From Candidatus Saccharicenans subterraneus (lineage in GTDB: Bacteria; Acidobacteriota; Aminicenantia; Aminicenantales; Saccharicenantaceae), in contig QUAH01000002.1 of the NCBI GenBank assembly GCA_003426165.1, positions 1-64,000 on the forward strand: DNA of 64,000 nucleotides, written 5' to 3'. Shown one piece after another: positions 33,418 through 42,071 of this stretch (its first letter is position 1; each line of letters opens with the position of its first letter). A program made the position numbers and the translations under genes. Under the pieces are notes generated by a model. It had not been told where the DNA came from. It did no database searches and worked only from the letters and a program-made list of their open reading frames with translations.

Positions 33418-34518
33418 ATGGACGGAAACCAGAGGAAAAGATTAAGGGTCATAGACCTGGGGGAAGTGTCGGCCGTTAGGTCGCAGACCTGCTACCATGC
33501 TGTCGGCTATGCCTTCGGACCCGAAACTCCTGATACCATCATACTGGTCAGCCCCGCGAGTCCTTATGTCTGCGTTGGCTTCCACCAGGAAGCGGAGAGG
33601 GAAGTTGACCTGGAGTACTGCCGGCAGGCCGGGCTACCCGTCTACCGGCGCGAAGTCGGGGGCGGCGCTGTCTATCTCGACCGGAATCAACTTTTCGTGC
33701 AGTGGATTTTCCACCCGGAAAGCCTGCCCCTGGAGCTTGATGATAAATTCAGGTTCTACGTGGAACCAATTATCCGCACCTACCGGCAGCTGGGAATTGA
33801 AGCCTCCTACCGCCCGGTTAATGACATCCACGTGGCAGGAAAGAAAATTGGAGGCACGGGCGCGGCCAGGATCGGCCAGGCAGACATCCTGGTCGGAAGT
33901 TTCATGTTCGATTTTGATAAAAAAACAATGGCCAGGGTGCTCCGGGTGTCTTCAGAAAAGATGAGGGACAAGGTCTTCCAGAGCCTGGAGCAGTACATGA
34001 CTACGATGAAAGAACTGTTGCCGGAACTTCCTGCCAGAGAGATGGTTAAGAGAATTTACCTGAATAAGGTGGCAGAACTGCTGGGAGCTGAAGTAGAGGC
34101 AGGCGGGATGAGCGAGGCGGAACTTCAAGAGGCGGAAAGGCTGGACCGCCTTTTCCAGAGCAAGGACTGGAGTTTCCAGAAGGGACCGCTGCGCCGGCCT
34201 TCCGTCAAGATCCACGAAGATGTCCACGTGCGCGAGGTAGACTATAAAGCGCCGGGCGGATTGATCAGGTTGACGGCCAGGATCAGGACGGAGGGTGAAA
34301 AACCGATCCTCGATTCGGTCTGGATTTCCGGCGACTTTACCGCCATTCCCAAGGAGGGTGTTTCCATCCTGGAAGATAGGCTGCGGGGTATGGCCATCGA
34401 GGAAAAAAGCATTGGAGAAGCGGTCTGCCGGGCGCTTGAAGAATCAGGCCTGCAGTGTCCCGGCCTGACAGAACAGAGCTGGATTTCAGCCCTGCTCAGG
34501 CTGGCCGGTTCCGAGTAA
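33418..34518 (+). CDS. lplA: lipoate-protein ligase A-type enzyme
   Basis: A 366-residue enzyme that activates lipoate with ATP and attaches it to a lysine of a carrier protein. The catalytic N-terminal domain shows RREVGGGAVYLDRNQ and NDIHVAGKKIGGTGAAR (lipoyl-AMP-binding lysine Lys142 or Lys143). A C-terminal accessory domain begins near residue 265, as in two-domain LplA proteins. ATG 33418 follows an AAAGGAAATAAAGG run. The nearest lipoyl protein is the GcvH-like carrier 6.5 kb upstream; no pyruvate or glycine cleavage complex gene is present. A dedicated ligase for the sulfur-type carrier would resemble the sHdr system (inference). Confidence 0.9.
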   Translation: MDGNQRKRLRVIDLGEVSAVRSQTCYHAVGYAFGPETPDTIILVSPASPYVCVGFHQEAEREVDLEYCRQAGLPVYRREVGGGAVYLDRNQLFVQWIFHPESLPLELDDKFRFYVEPIIRTYRQLGIEASYRPVNDIHVAGKKIGGTGAARIGQADILVGSFMFDFDKKTMARVLRVSSEKMRDKVFQSLEQYMTTMKELLPELPAREMVKRIYLNKVAELLGAEVEAGGMSEAELQEAERLDRLFQSKDWSFQKGPLRRPSVKIHEDVHVREVDYKAPGGLIRLTARIRTEGEKPILDSVWISGDFTAIPKEGVSILEDRLRGMAIEEKSIGEAVCRALEESGLQCPGLTEQSWISALLRLAGSE

Positions 34519-34879
34519 ATATTGGTTGGCGCCTGTCCCCCAAGCAGATAAGATCCATCAAGCCGGAGAAGTAAATTATAAAAGCTTTTGACCGCCGGAT
34601 TTTTATACTATCGAGTGAGCCCTATCGGTTCTCTCTCAGCCAACGTATATAAAGTGAATTTTTCACCGGGGCAGCCGGCAAATGACCTTTTCAAGGTCTG
34701 CCGCAGGAACTACATCACGCTGTCAGATAAAGCAAACGGCCTGGCCGGCCCGTAACTTCCTCATAATAATAAAAATAAATGAAAGAATACGCCTGGCTCC
34801 CGGGCAAATAAAATCAGGTCTTTAAGTTGCCTAACATCACTTAGCCATCTATAATAGAGGATAAGGCAGGAGGTAAAAC
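34519..34879. other. intergenic region upstream of ferritin
   Basis: About 360 bases holding the ferritin promoter at 34827-34855. Nothing else is recognisable. Confidence 0.4.
34827..34855 (+). promoter_or_regulatory. ferritin promoter
   Basis: TTGCCT (34827-34832) and a perfect TATAAT (34850-34855) are exactly 17 bases apart. The leader would be about 18 bases, just enough for the AGGAGG before the ATG at 34880. I see no Fur-like box over it. Confidence 0.65.
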
Positions 34880-35374
34880 ATGATCAGCAAAAAGATGGAA
34901 GAAGCCATCAACAAACAGATCAACGAGGAAATGTATTCGGCCTATCTTTATCTGTCGATGGCCGGGTACTTTGCCGAGCAGAACCTGATGGGTTTCCACA
35001 ACTGGTTCTACGTTCAGTACCACGAAGAGCTGGCGCACGCCGAGAAATTCTACAGGTATCTGGTGGAACGCGGCGGGCAGGTCAGGCTGGCCGCCATCAA
35101 GGAACCCGAGCACACCTGGAAGGGCCCCCGGGATGCCTTCGAGGCAGTGCTCAAGCACGAACGGCACATCACCGGCAGGATTAACGAGCTGGTGGACATG
35201 GCCGAAGCCGAAAAAGACCGGGCTTCCTTTGCCATGCTGCAGTGGTTCGTCAACGAGCAGGTGGAAGAGGAGGCCAACGCCCAGGACATCCTGGCCAAGC
35301 TGGAGATGGTGGGCGACCACAAGCAGGGCCTGCTGATGATCGACCGGGCCCTGGCCGAGCGGAAAAAAGGCTGA
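34880..35374 (+). CDS. ftnA: bacterial non-heme ferritin
   Basis: A 164-residue four-helix ferritin that oxidises Fe(II) and stores iron as mineral inside a 24-subunit shell. Ferroxidase-centre ligands fit the family: Glu in NEEMYSAYLYLSMA, the EELAHAEKF pattern (E..H) and the later Glu in FVNEQVEEEANA. Length is normal. AGGAGG precedes the ATG and a consensus promoter stands upstream. It is a single-gene unit closed by a strong bidirectional terminator. It may serve iron needs of the nearby FeS and hydrogenase proteins or protect against oxygen; that is only context. Confidence 0.95.
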   Translation: MISKKMEEAINKQINEEMYSAYLYLSMAGYFAEQNLMGFHNWFYVQYHEELAHAEKFYRYLVERGGQVRLAAIKEPEHTWKGPRDAFEAVLKHERHITGRINELVDMAEAEKDRASFAMLQWFVNEQVEEEANAQDILAKLEMVGDHKQGLLMIDRALAERKKG

Positions 35375-35382
35375 CTTAAAAA

Positions 35383-35406
35383 GGGGGACACAATATCGTG
35401 TCCCCC
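35383..35406. terminator. bidirectional terminator / REP-like palindrome
   Basis: GGGGGACAC and GTGTCCCCC form a perfect 9-base-pair stem with a 6-base loop, between the convergent ferritin (stop 35374) and DUF3857 (stop 35410) genes. A T-rich run follows on the plus side and a short one on the minus side. The inner ACACAATATCGTGT also makes it look like a mobile REP-type palindrome; a degraded half copy occurs at about 44005-44028. Confidence 0.7.
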
Positions 35407-35409
35407 GTT

Positions 35410-37494
35410 TCACTTTTTCCTGAGGACTATCGGCTGACTGTCGCGGGCCTGGACGAAGTCAAAAAACTCTTTCAGGTGAATATACTCGGTGACCGGAAAT
35501 AGGTTTTTCTTGATGGCCACCCGTCTTTCCACACGCAACTGACCCGGCCCTTCCTGGCTGCAGGCCAGGCTAAAACCGGCCCTTTCTGAATCCCTGATCT
35601 TGGCTTCGGGAAGCGCCTCCACCTCGTAGCCATCGGGTAATTCGATTACGATGTCGTCAATTTCAGTGTACGGGTAATTGAAACATACCGGGTATTTCCT
35701 GAAAGCGGAGCGGAAGGGATAGCGGCCCGGATTGGTCAGGCCATAGACCGGAAGCAAGAGCTTGTCACCGGCCTCAGTAACCACCCCGGCGACCGTGGCC
35801 TCAAACTCCGCAGCCAGGTCGGCTGCCCTTGCAGAGAGCCAGACAAGATTCTTGAACTTGACCTTGCTACCGGCGGGCAGCTTCTTGAGCAGCTCTTCTT
35901 CCAGGATTTCCTTGAACTTTATCTCATCCTTTTCCCGGTACTCGAGCTTCTTGGACAGGGCTTCCTGGCCACTGTACTCAACCCGGATGGTGCCGGCCAG
36001 ATTGCCCTGGCCATCAGGTTGCAGTTTCGCTATTTGCCTCCGGCTTGAGTCATCAGCCGAAGTCGAGGGACTGGTGAAAAAGCTCATCCGGTCATTCTCG
36101 AAGGTCAGGGCCGTGGTCCCGGTCCTCGGCCAGTAAACAATACCGTAAGGGCAACCGGGCAGGCCGGGGTCAAAGGCCTGGAACTTATTTCCCATTTTTA
36201 CCATGACGATTTCCGAATCGAATTGTCCGTAAAACAGGGGAAGATTTGGGTTAAAAAATTTATCATCCCGGCTGACCACCCGGACCAGGTAGGTCTCGAA
36301 GCCAGCCGCCCGGGCCAGGGCGGCAAAGGTCCTGGCAATAGCAATCTCTCTTCCATAATTCCTTTTCAGAACGTCGACCACGTCTTTATTCTCTTTTAAT
36401 TTTTCCCTTTCTTTGGTCGACATCTCTCGAGCATAGTCCAGGTTATTGATGCCCTGGACGCGTTCATAAATTTTCTCCAACCTGGCCTCGGGATCGGTCT
36501 CCTCCCCGACCAGGTTCTGAACCTCTCTATCCAGCGCCTTTCCCCCTTTCATGTATTCTTCATAATCTTTCTTCCAGGCCTGGGCTGATTTTTCCCAGTA
36601 GGTTTGAATATTCTTTATCGAGGGATCCAGGTAATAAACCTCGAAGGCCATCTTCTCATTGCTTTCCGGAGCCATGAATTCTTCTTTCTCGAAAGGCAGT
36701 ATATCGTTCAGCTCCAGTTCCAGCCCTTTATCGCCAATTGTGGGCTGGACGTTTTTCAGTTGATTTGACACCCAGGCCAGGTTGTATTTACTCTTTCTGG
36801 CCACCGCGATCGCCGGATCCGGCACAAACCGGTACCTGGCCTTGCGGATATAGATTGAATCCTGCAGGCTCCAGCTTACCCCCAGCGCAGAATAGAGGTC
36901 GGGGATGGATAGATTGAGAAGGAACAGTTTTATCCTTATATAAAGCAGATTGCCCAATATCGTAATCCAAGAATTATCCTCTCTGGGCTGGATCCTGTAT
37001 TCATAATCAATTATCTGTCCCGGAGAAACGTCCGGAATGGCCAGGGTCTTGATTCGGTACTCGGATTCGCCCCGCTTGGCGGCGATCTTTTCCAGGATCT
37101 CCGGTTTTACCTCGCGAGTCTTTCCGCTGGTTTCATATACGTTGACTTTTATATCCTTGACCTCGTCCATGAAAGCATAATAAGGGATCTCAAGGTTAGC
37201 GTAGTCTCGCCCAGAAGGTGTCAGAATCTTTATCCTCTTAAAAACGGATAGCTCCATTTTCTCCCGGTCATCTATTCTTTCATAATACAGGCAGACAGCC
37301 GGGGCCCCGGGGAGTTCCGGCAGGTCGGTCAGGGCCAGGTCTTCGGGAGTTATCGGGGGCCTGGGCCTGGCCGGTTCCTTGGTTTGAGCGGAAAGGCAAA
37401 AATCAAGGAGCGCAACCAGCGAAATCAGCAGAAGCATCATCTGGCCTAAATGGTAACCGGATTTATTCTTTCGAAATGAAAACCGACTTTCCAT
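35410..37494 (-). CDS. DUF3857 / degenerate transglutaminase-like exported protein
   Basis: A 694-residue exported protein with a signal peptide (LGQMMLLLISLVALLDFCLSA), an N-terminal DUF3857 beta-domain (about 60-260) and a transglutaminase-like core (about 330-460). At the place of the catalytic GDCKDKA motif it reads NYGREIAIA near residue 380, so the catalytic cysteine is missing; a family-like FDPG remains later. It therefore probably binds instead of cutting or cross-linking. A GGAGG precedes the ATG. It begins 11 bases after the related gene upstream, which keeps the full triad, so the two are a duplicated operon pair with different fates. Confidence 0.88.
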   Translation of the reverse strand: MESRFSFRKNKSGYHLGQMMLLLISLVALLDFCLSAQTKEPARPRPPITPEDLALTDLPELPGAPAVCLYYERIDDREKMELSVFKRIKILTPSGRDYANLEIPYYAFMDEVKDIKVNVYETSGKTREVKPEILEKIAAKRGESEYRIKTLAIPDVSPGQIIDYEYRIQPREDNSWITILGNLLYIRIKLFLLNLSIPDLYSALGVSWSLQDSIYIRKARYRFVPDPAIAVARKSKYNLAWVSNQLKNVQPTIGDKGLELELNDILPFEKEEFMAPESNEKMAFEVYYLDPSIKNIQTYWEKSAQAWKKDYEEYMKGGKALDREVQNLVGEETDPEARLEKIYERVQGINNLDYAREMSTKEREKLKENKDVVDVLKRNYGREIAIARTFAALARAAGFETYLVRVVSRDDKFFNPNLPLFYGQFDSEIVMVKMGNKFQAFDPGLPGCPYGIVYWPRTGTTALTFENDRMSFFTSPSTSADDSSRRQIAKLQPDGQGNLAGTIRVEYSGQEALSKKLEYREKDEIKFKEILEEELLKKLPAGSKVKFKNLVWLSARAADLAAEFEATVAGVVTEAGDKLLLPVYGLTNPGRYPFRSAFRKYPVCFNYPYTEIDDIVIELPDGYEVEALPEAKIRDSERAGFSLACSQEGPGQLRVERRVAIKKNLFPVTEYIHLKEFFDFVQARDSQPIVLRKK

Positions 37495-37505
37495 CCCTGC
37501 CTCCT

Positions 37506-39587
37506 TCAGTCCTGCTTGCCGGTCTTCTTGAGGAGCAACCGGCGCCGCTCTTCGCTCGAAAGCAGCCTGAACATTTCCAGGATTTCCCGGAACCGGTCAG
37601 GCGGCAGATAATCCTGCTTGATTTTGAATAACCTCTTCAGCCGCAGCGCCCCCCCATTCAATTCCAGACTGCTGTAATAATCGGCAAATCCATTTCTCAA
37701 CTCAACCGGCCCCGGAACAACCTCTAAGATGTAACCTGCCGGGAGCTTGATTTCAAACTCGTCTTGGCTGGTGCCAACCACAGATAACAGGACCGGATAT
37801 TTCCGGTCGTCTTTCTGTTTTAGGACCTCATAGTCATCAACCATGGCCAGGATATTCGGCCTGAAGCTGAAAACGTCGCCGGTCTTACTTAGGTAAGAGG
37901 CAGCCCGGAAGCTGTACTGAAGCACAACTTCCCTGTCCGGTTCGTTAAGGTTAAGGTACTGATAATTTTCGAGGGTGAAGGACCCAACGCTCCTGGCCAG
38001 GAAATCTTCCATATCCTTCCGTCTCTCTTGCTCGTGGACATCCCGGAGCCTCAACCGGGCTACCTCCGCCTGGAAGCCAGCCAGGGTTTCGGTTACATCT
38101 CCTTTAAGGGTGCCATCGGCCAAAAGCACAAATTGCCCCCGGCGGATTAATTCCAACCTGTCCGGGGATGAGCCCGGAAAGTGGAGCAACCGGCTGTGCT
38201 CCCCGGCCACCAGCAGTCCGTTGTTTTTCTGCAGGTAGAATGGCAGCCGCCCGGGCGGGCTGTGGGGCATGGTTGGGTCAAAGATCAACAGTCGGCCCAG
38301 GCCCGGGATTGAGACCACGGCCTCAGAACCTTCGTAGAGCTTATCATCAGGCAATTTTATCCCGAGGATAACATGATTAAACCAGAACAGGGAAACGGGG
38401 GAATTCTCTTTGACCACCTGGGGCTCGATATTAACAATGAGGTAATACGAATCTATGTTCAGGGAACTCAGCAGCGCGGCCAGCAGGGTAGCCTTATCCT
38501 TGCAGTCCCCGTAGCGGTTGGCCAGGATTTCAGAAGCCCGGTGCGGTTGATACCCGCCGATACCTATCTGGATGGAAACATACCTGATTTCCTGCTGGAC
38601 GAAGGCAGCCAGTTTTTCTATCTGGGTCCTCTGATCCGTTATCCGGGAAACCAGCTCGCTGGCTTTTGCCCTGACACTTTCATCCGGCTGGCGCCGCTCC
38701 CTTGAGAGCTGCTCATACCAGAGTCCCATATCTTTCCAGTCGGAGAAAAAATAGCCGTACCTTGGGGCGTTTTCGGTCTTGAAACGCACCAGCAGGCGCC
38801 CGGCGATGGCTTCATCCGGGGGTTTGAGCGGTTCATCTTTTATGGCGGGGACATCTGACAGCTTGACTGAAAATGACCGTGGTCCAATGGTCACCGAGGA
38901 TTCAGGCCAGTTTATCCAGTCCAGCCGGGGCTGGCAGCCTGAGGAATACTCGGCCTGGTAGATGGCCTGAAGGACAGGAAAGCGAAGCTGAAAAATGAAG
39001 ACGTCTTCCAGGGAAAGTGGCTTGACTTCCTCTTCCCATTCATAGCCGATCAGGCTGCCTTGGGTTACTTCCGACATAACCAGGAACAGCGTCTTGACAT
39101 CCCAGTAAAGCGTATCCGGCGCCAGCGAGGTGGAAATAGCCGATTTTATGTCGTAACCCTGCTTGCTGCCATCAGGATTGATTACCCAGGCATTCATCTT
39201 CCGCACCCGGGTATTAAAGGTGTTGGCTCTGGCCAGAAATTTCAGCCGTTCTATGCCTTCCGACCTCAGGATCTTGATAGCCTGCCGGCCGTAGCGAACC
39301 ATGTTCCCGGATGAGCTGTAGGTTATCTTCTGCTCGTTTAGAAGGTAAACAGCCTCTGTTTCTGGCGCCAATTCAGGCAGCGGTGTTTCCGCCATTTCGG
39401 TCAGCCAGCGCGGCGGCCTGGAACCCCCCGGAACTGCCCCGGCCCGAATCCCGAAAAGTATCGTGATTAAAACAATCCCCAATAATGTCTGCTGACCTAT
39501 GTGGTATAAAAATCGCTTACGAGATAATTTAGCCCGACTCTTAAGAAGGAAATTAAGAGGGTTTACCTGATATGGACATCCTTCCAT
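37506..39587 (-). CDS. DUF3857 and transglutaminase-like exported protein
   Basis: A 693-residue protein of the same architecture as its neighbour: signal or anchor helix near residues 33-50, DUF3857 domain (about 75-270), transglutaminase-like core (about 300-450) and a C-terminal DUF2569/3858-type beta-domain. The Cys-His-Asp triad is intact: Cys362 in GDCKDKA, His405 in FNHVILGI and Asp437 in FDPTMP. Such proteins are common in Bacteroidota and Acidobacteriota; their substrates are not known. It is first in a two-gene operon. Confidence 0.9.
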   Translation of the reverse strand: MEGCPYQVNPLNFLLKSRAKLSRKRFLYHIGQQTLLGIVLITILFGIRAGAVPGGSRPPRWLTEMAETPLPELAPETEAVYLLNEQKITYSSSGNMVRYGRQAIKILRSEGIERLKFLARANTFNTRVRKMNAWVINPDGSKQGYDIKSAISTSLAPDTLYWDVKTLFLVMSEVTQGSLIGYEWEEEVKPLSLEDVFIFQLRFPVLQAIYQAEYSSGCQPRLDWINWPESSVTIGPRSFSVKLSDVPAIKDEPLKPPDEAIAGRLLVRFKTENAPRYGYFFSDWKDMGLWYEQLSRERRQPDESVRAKASELVSRITDQRTQIEKLAAFVQQEIRYVSIQIGIGGYQPHRASEILANRYGDCKDKATLLAALLSSLNIDSYYLIVNIEPQVVKENSPVSLFWFNHVILGIKLPDDKLYEGSEAVVSIPGLGRLLIFDPTMPHSPPGRLPFYLQKNNGLLVAGEHSRLLHFPGSSPDRLELIRRGQFVLLADGTLKGDVTETLAGFQAEVARLRLRDVHEQERRKDMEDFLARSVGSFTLENYQYLNLNEPDREVVLQYSFRAASYLSKTGDVFSFRPNILAMVDDYEVLKQKDDRKYPVLLSVVGTSQDEFEIKLPAGYILEVVPGPVELRNGFADYYSSLELNGGALRLKRLFKIKQDYLPPDRFREILEMFRLLSSEERRRLLLKKTGKQD

Positions 39588-39739
39588 TATTTAATACCCC
39601 GAGCTTCTGATGCATGACACTTCTATCTTAAAAAGGCAGGGTAATTCAGTCAAGATAATTCTTTCTGAATAGGGTAGCCAACCATGCGCACCCGGTGTCA
39701 AGGAGATTTTATTAGACTTTCACGACATTGCGCCCAGTT

Positions 39740-40096
39740 TTATTTTTTCCTGAGGGTAATTTCGGTGGCGCCCCAGCCGCCGGCGGTCAGGTCGGCCTCC
39801 CTGAAGCTCAGCACCGCCGGGTGCTTCTTCAAGACGCCGTGGACGATGGCCCTTAAGGTTCCAGTCCCCTTGCCATGGATTATCCGCAGGTCATAAATGC
39901 CCCGGTTGAGACATTCCTCAATGTAATCACCTACCAGCCCCTTAACTTCCTTCGGCTGAAAGGCATGTAAATCCAGCACCCCGTCTATCGGCATTTCTAC
40001 CGGTTCTTCCACTCCCCCGGCTCCCGGTAACTCCGCCATTCCGGCAGCATTTTTCTTTTCTGTCTTGACTGTCTTCTCGGTTTGATCTTTTTTCAT
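39740..40096 (-). CDS. Smr-domain protein
   Basis: A 118-residue protein that is almost entirely an Smr (small MutS-related) domain with a charged N-terminal tail of about 35 residues. The two signature motifs are LDLHAF (about residues 43-48) and IIHGKGTGTLR (about 76-86). Smr domains nick or bind nucleic acid, for example in MutS2 or on stalled ribosomes. No MutS2 region is attached. It is a stand-alone gene, with the DUF3857 operon downstream on the same strand. Confidence 0.9.
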   Translation of the reverse strand: MKKDQTEKTVKTEKKNAAGMAELPGAGGVEEPVEMPIDGVLDLHAFQPKEVKGLVGDYIEECLNRGIYDLRIIHGKGTGTLRAIVHGVLKKHPAVLSFREADLTAGGWGATEITLRKK

Positions 40097-40385
40097 GACA
40101 TCTTATTATTCACCCATTTCACCGGCAAATTCAAACCCGAAACTTTGCCTTTTTGATGTCGATTATGAGTTCATGAATATCAAACCGGGAGTTTACCGGA
40201 TTTCAGTCAAAGGACCATATCAACCCCAGGACGAGCCTCTGCTGAAATTTGTGGTTGCCCTGAAAGGTCCGGTCTCAGGAACGTTCTGCGTCCCCCGAGA
40301 AAAGTACCCCTGGGGACTGTAAAAAATTTAAGCCAGTCCCTCAACCGAGTCTTAAAGCGAAATTGAAGATTCTCTTCAAGACTGA

Positions 40386-41174
40386 TCAACCGGAAGCCCG
40401 GCGCAGCATCTCGGCATATTCCACCGGCAGCCCGCTCTGTTCCACGGCCCGGGCCATGGCTTCCACCTCGTAAGGCACCCGCACTATTTCATATTTTATG
40501 CCCCCGTCCTTAAAATCTAACAGGGCATATCCGGCCCGCGGGTCTCCGTCCTTTGGCTTGCCCACGCTTCCGGTGTTCACCAGGATATAGCGGCCGCCTG
40601 GCTTTCTTCTGGTGACCTGCCGGCCGTCAGCTTCGGTTACCGTCTCCAGGCCCTCCTCGACCATGAGGTCATGAACATAAGGCAGATGGGTATGGCCGCA
40701 GGTGATGATGTCAACCTTCTCCGCTTCAAACATTCTGATTATGGAAGCGGTCGGCCGGTCCTCGAACAGATACTCATTGATCCTGCGTGGACTTCCGTGA
40801 ACCATCAAAATCTTTTTTCCGTCTATGGTCAGGCTTATTCTCTCGGGAAGATGGCGCAGGTAAGACTTGTTTTCGGGAGTTACTGTGTCTCTGGTCCAGG
40901 CTATCGAGCGCTTGCCCAGCGCCCTGGATAACTCGTCCCGGTAGGCGCAGCCGCAGTCGTCCGAGTCATTTCCGATACCCTGGTCGTAATTGCCCATGAT
41001 TGTGGGAATATGATTTTCCCTGATTAGAGAAATTACCTCGTTGGGAAAGGCCCCGTAGCCGACCAGGTCTCCCCCGCAAAAGACCATGTCCACCCCGCGA
41101 CTCTGGATATCGGCCAGCACGGCCCGCAGGGCCATAAGGTTCCCATGGATGTCAGAAAATATGGCCACTTTCAT
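40386..41174 (-). CDS. calcineurin-like metallophosphoesterase
   Basis: A 262-residue phosphoesterase with a full set of metal-binding motifs: SDIHGN at the start, GGDLVGYG, GNYDQ, MVHGSPR and CGHTHLP. The pattern is closest to the YfcE/DR1281-like families of small bacterial phosphodiesterases, whose natural substrates are mostly unknown. The N-terminus begins MKVAIFSD directly, so it is cytoplasmic. It is a single gene; nothing in the context gives its substrate. Confidence 0.92.
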   Translation of the reverse strand: MKVAIFSDIHGNLMALRAVLADIQSRGVDMVFCGGDLVGYGAFPNEVISLIRENHIPTIMGNYDQGIGNDSDDCGCAYRDELSRALGKRSIAWTRDTVTPENKSYLRHLPERISLTIDGKKILMVHGSPRRINEYLFEDRPTASIIRMFEAEKVDIITCGHTHLPYVHDLMVEEGLETVTEADGRQVTRRKPGGRYILVNTGSVGKPKDGDPRAGYALLDFKDGGIKYEIVRVPYEVEAMARAVEQSGLPVEYAEMLRRASG

Positions 41175-41542
41175 TCCCTTCCCTCCCGCAGGACTCGGGT
41201 CATCATAGCCCGAGCCTATCCCGAATTTATATATTTCAGGAATAACTGCATTTACTCAGTCTTTCTAACTGCCATCTGCTTTACCTTCGCCCACTTTTTC
41301 TCGTTATTGAATCAACATCAAAAAATCCCGGCCCCGCAAAATGATCGTGGCTGACGGTCTTAAACTTTTATTCAGAATTAAATTGGCACCGGTCAGGACC
41401 CCGGCTATCCCGCCACTTTAACTTTACCAGGCTGCCACTCATCGTGTTCCAGCTTCTATTTTACCTCCCTGAAACAGAGGCCTGAAGCGCTTAACAATAA
41501 TTTAACCAAAAAAATTACCCGGGAAGCTCAAAACCCGTAAGC
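41175..41542. other. intergenic region between two minus-strand genes
   Basis: About 370 bases. A stem CTCGGG/CCCGAG lies at 41195-41215 near the start of the phosphoesterase gene. An imperfect stem followed by seven T residues on the minus strand (about 41510-41540) may end the small membrane protein transcript. No gene is seen. Confidence 0.35.
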
Positions 41543-41797
41543 CTAATTTTCTTCCCCGGGGGGCAGGTCGCCGGCTTCCTGCTGGTCACGGCGTTCATCC
41601 TTCTTAATCTGCACCACGTATTTTTTGGATGGTTCCAGCAACTGCTGGACCTCCAGGCAGGCATTGCTCAGGGCGCTGGAACTCGGTTTCTTCTTCCGGT
41701 AATAAATCCAGCCCCTTCCCTCCATATAAAGAAAAAGGCGGTCAAGCAGAAGTAAAACAGCAATTCCGCAACCCATCCAGATAATCACTTTCAACAT
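41543..41797 (-). CDS. small single-helix membrane protein
   Basis: An 84-residue protein with one N-terminal transmembrane helix (LKVIIWMGCGIAVLLLLD, residues 2-19) and a charged C-terminal part that contains KKYVVQIKKDERRDQQ and an acidic end. The ATG has GGAGAGAAG upstream. The composition and start signal argue for a real gene; the family is not recognised. It lies alone, with ychF 274 bases upstream on the same strand. Confidence 0.65.
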   Translation of the reverse strand: MLKVIIWMGCGIAVLLLLDRLFLYMEGRGWIYYRKKKPSSSALSNACLEVQQLLEPSKKYVVQIKKDERRDQQEAGDLPPGEEN

Positions 41798-42071
41798 TTC
41801 TTCTCTCCATGGCTATTTTCCCTCAAATGTCGAGGGCAGGCAACTGAATCTATCCCCGGGGAAAAAGCCCCCGCTTTATGAAAGGGTTTTTTGCCACTAA
41901 AAAATGGCCATCTGCTCGGGACCGGTCAAGAACCTCGGCCCCCTACCAGGCGACGGCTGGCCTGAAGCCAGCAGCTTCTACCCGGTTTACAAAATGCGGT
42001 CCCGAATCTAAGCCTTTTCCGAAAATTTGACAGGACTCCAGGGAGCAGAAAAGACGGTGGAGCTTGTTCCC

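Noticed and set aside
40095-40322. 75-residue plus-strand frame between the Smr and phosphoesterase genes
   Set aside because: It overlaps the start of the Smr gene and has no good ribosome-binding site. An internal start at 40173 gives a less strange protein, but support is too weak.
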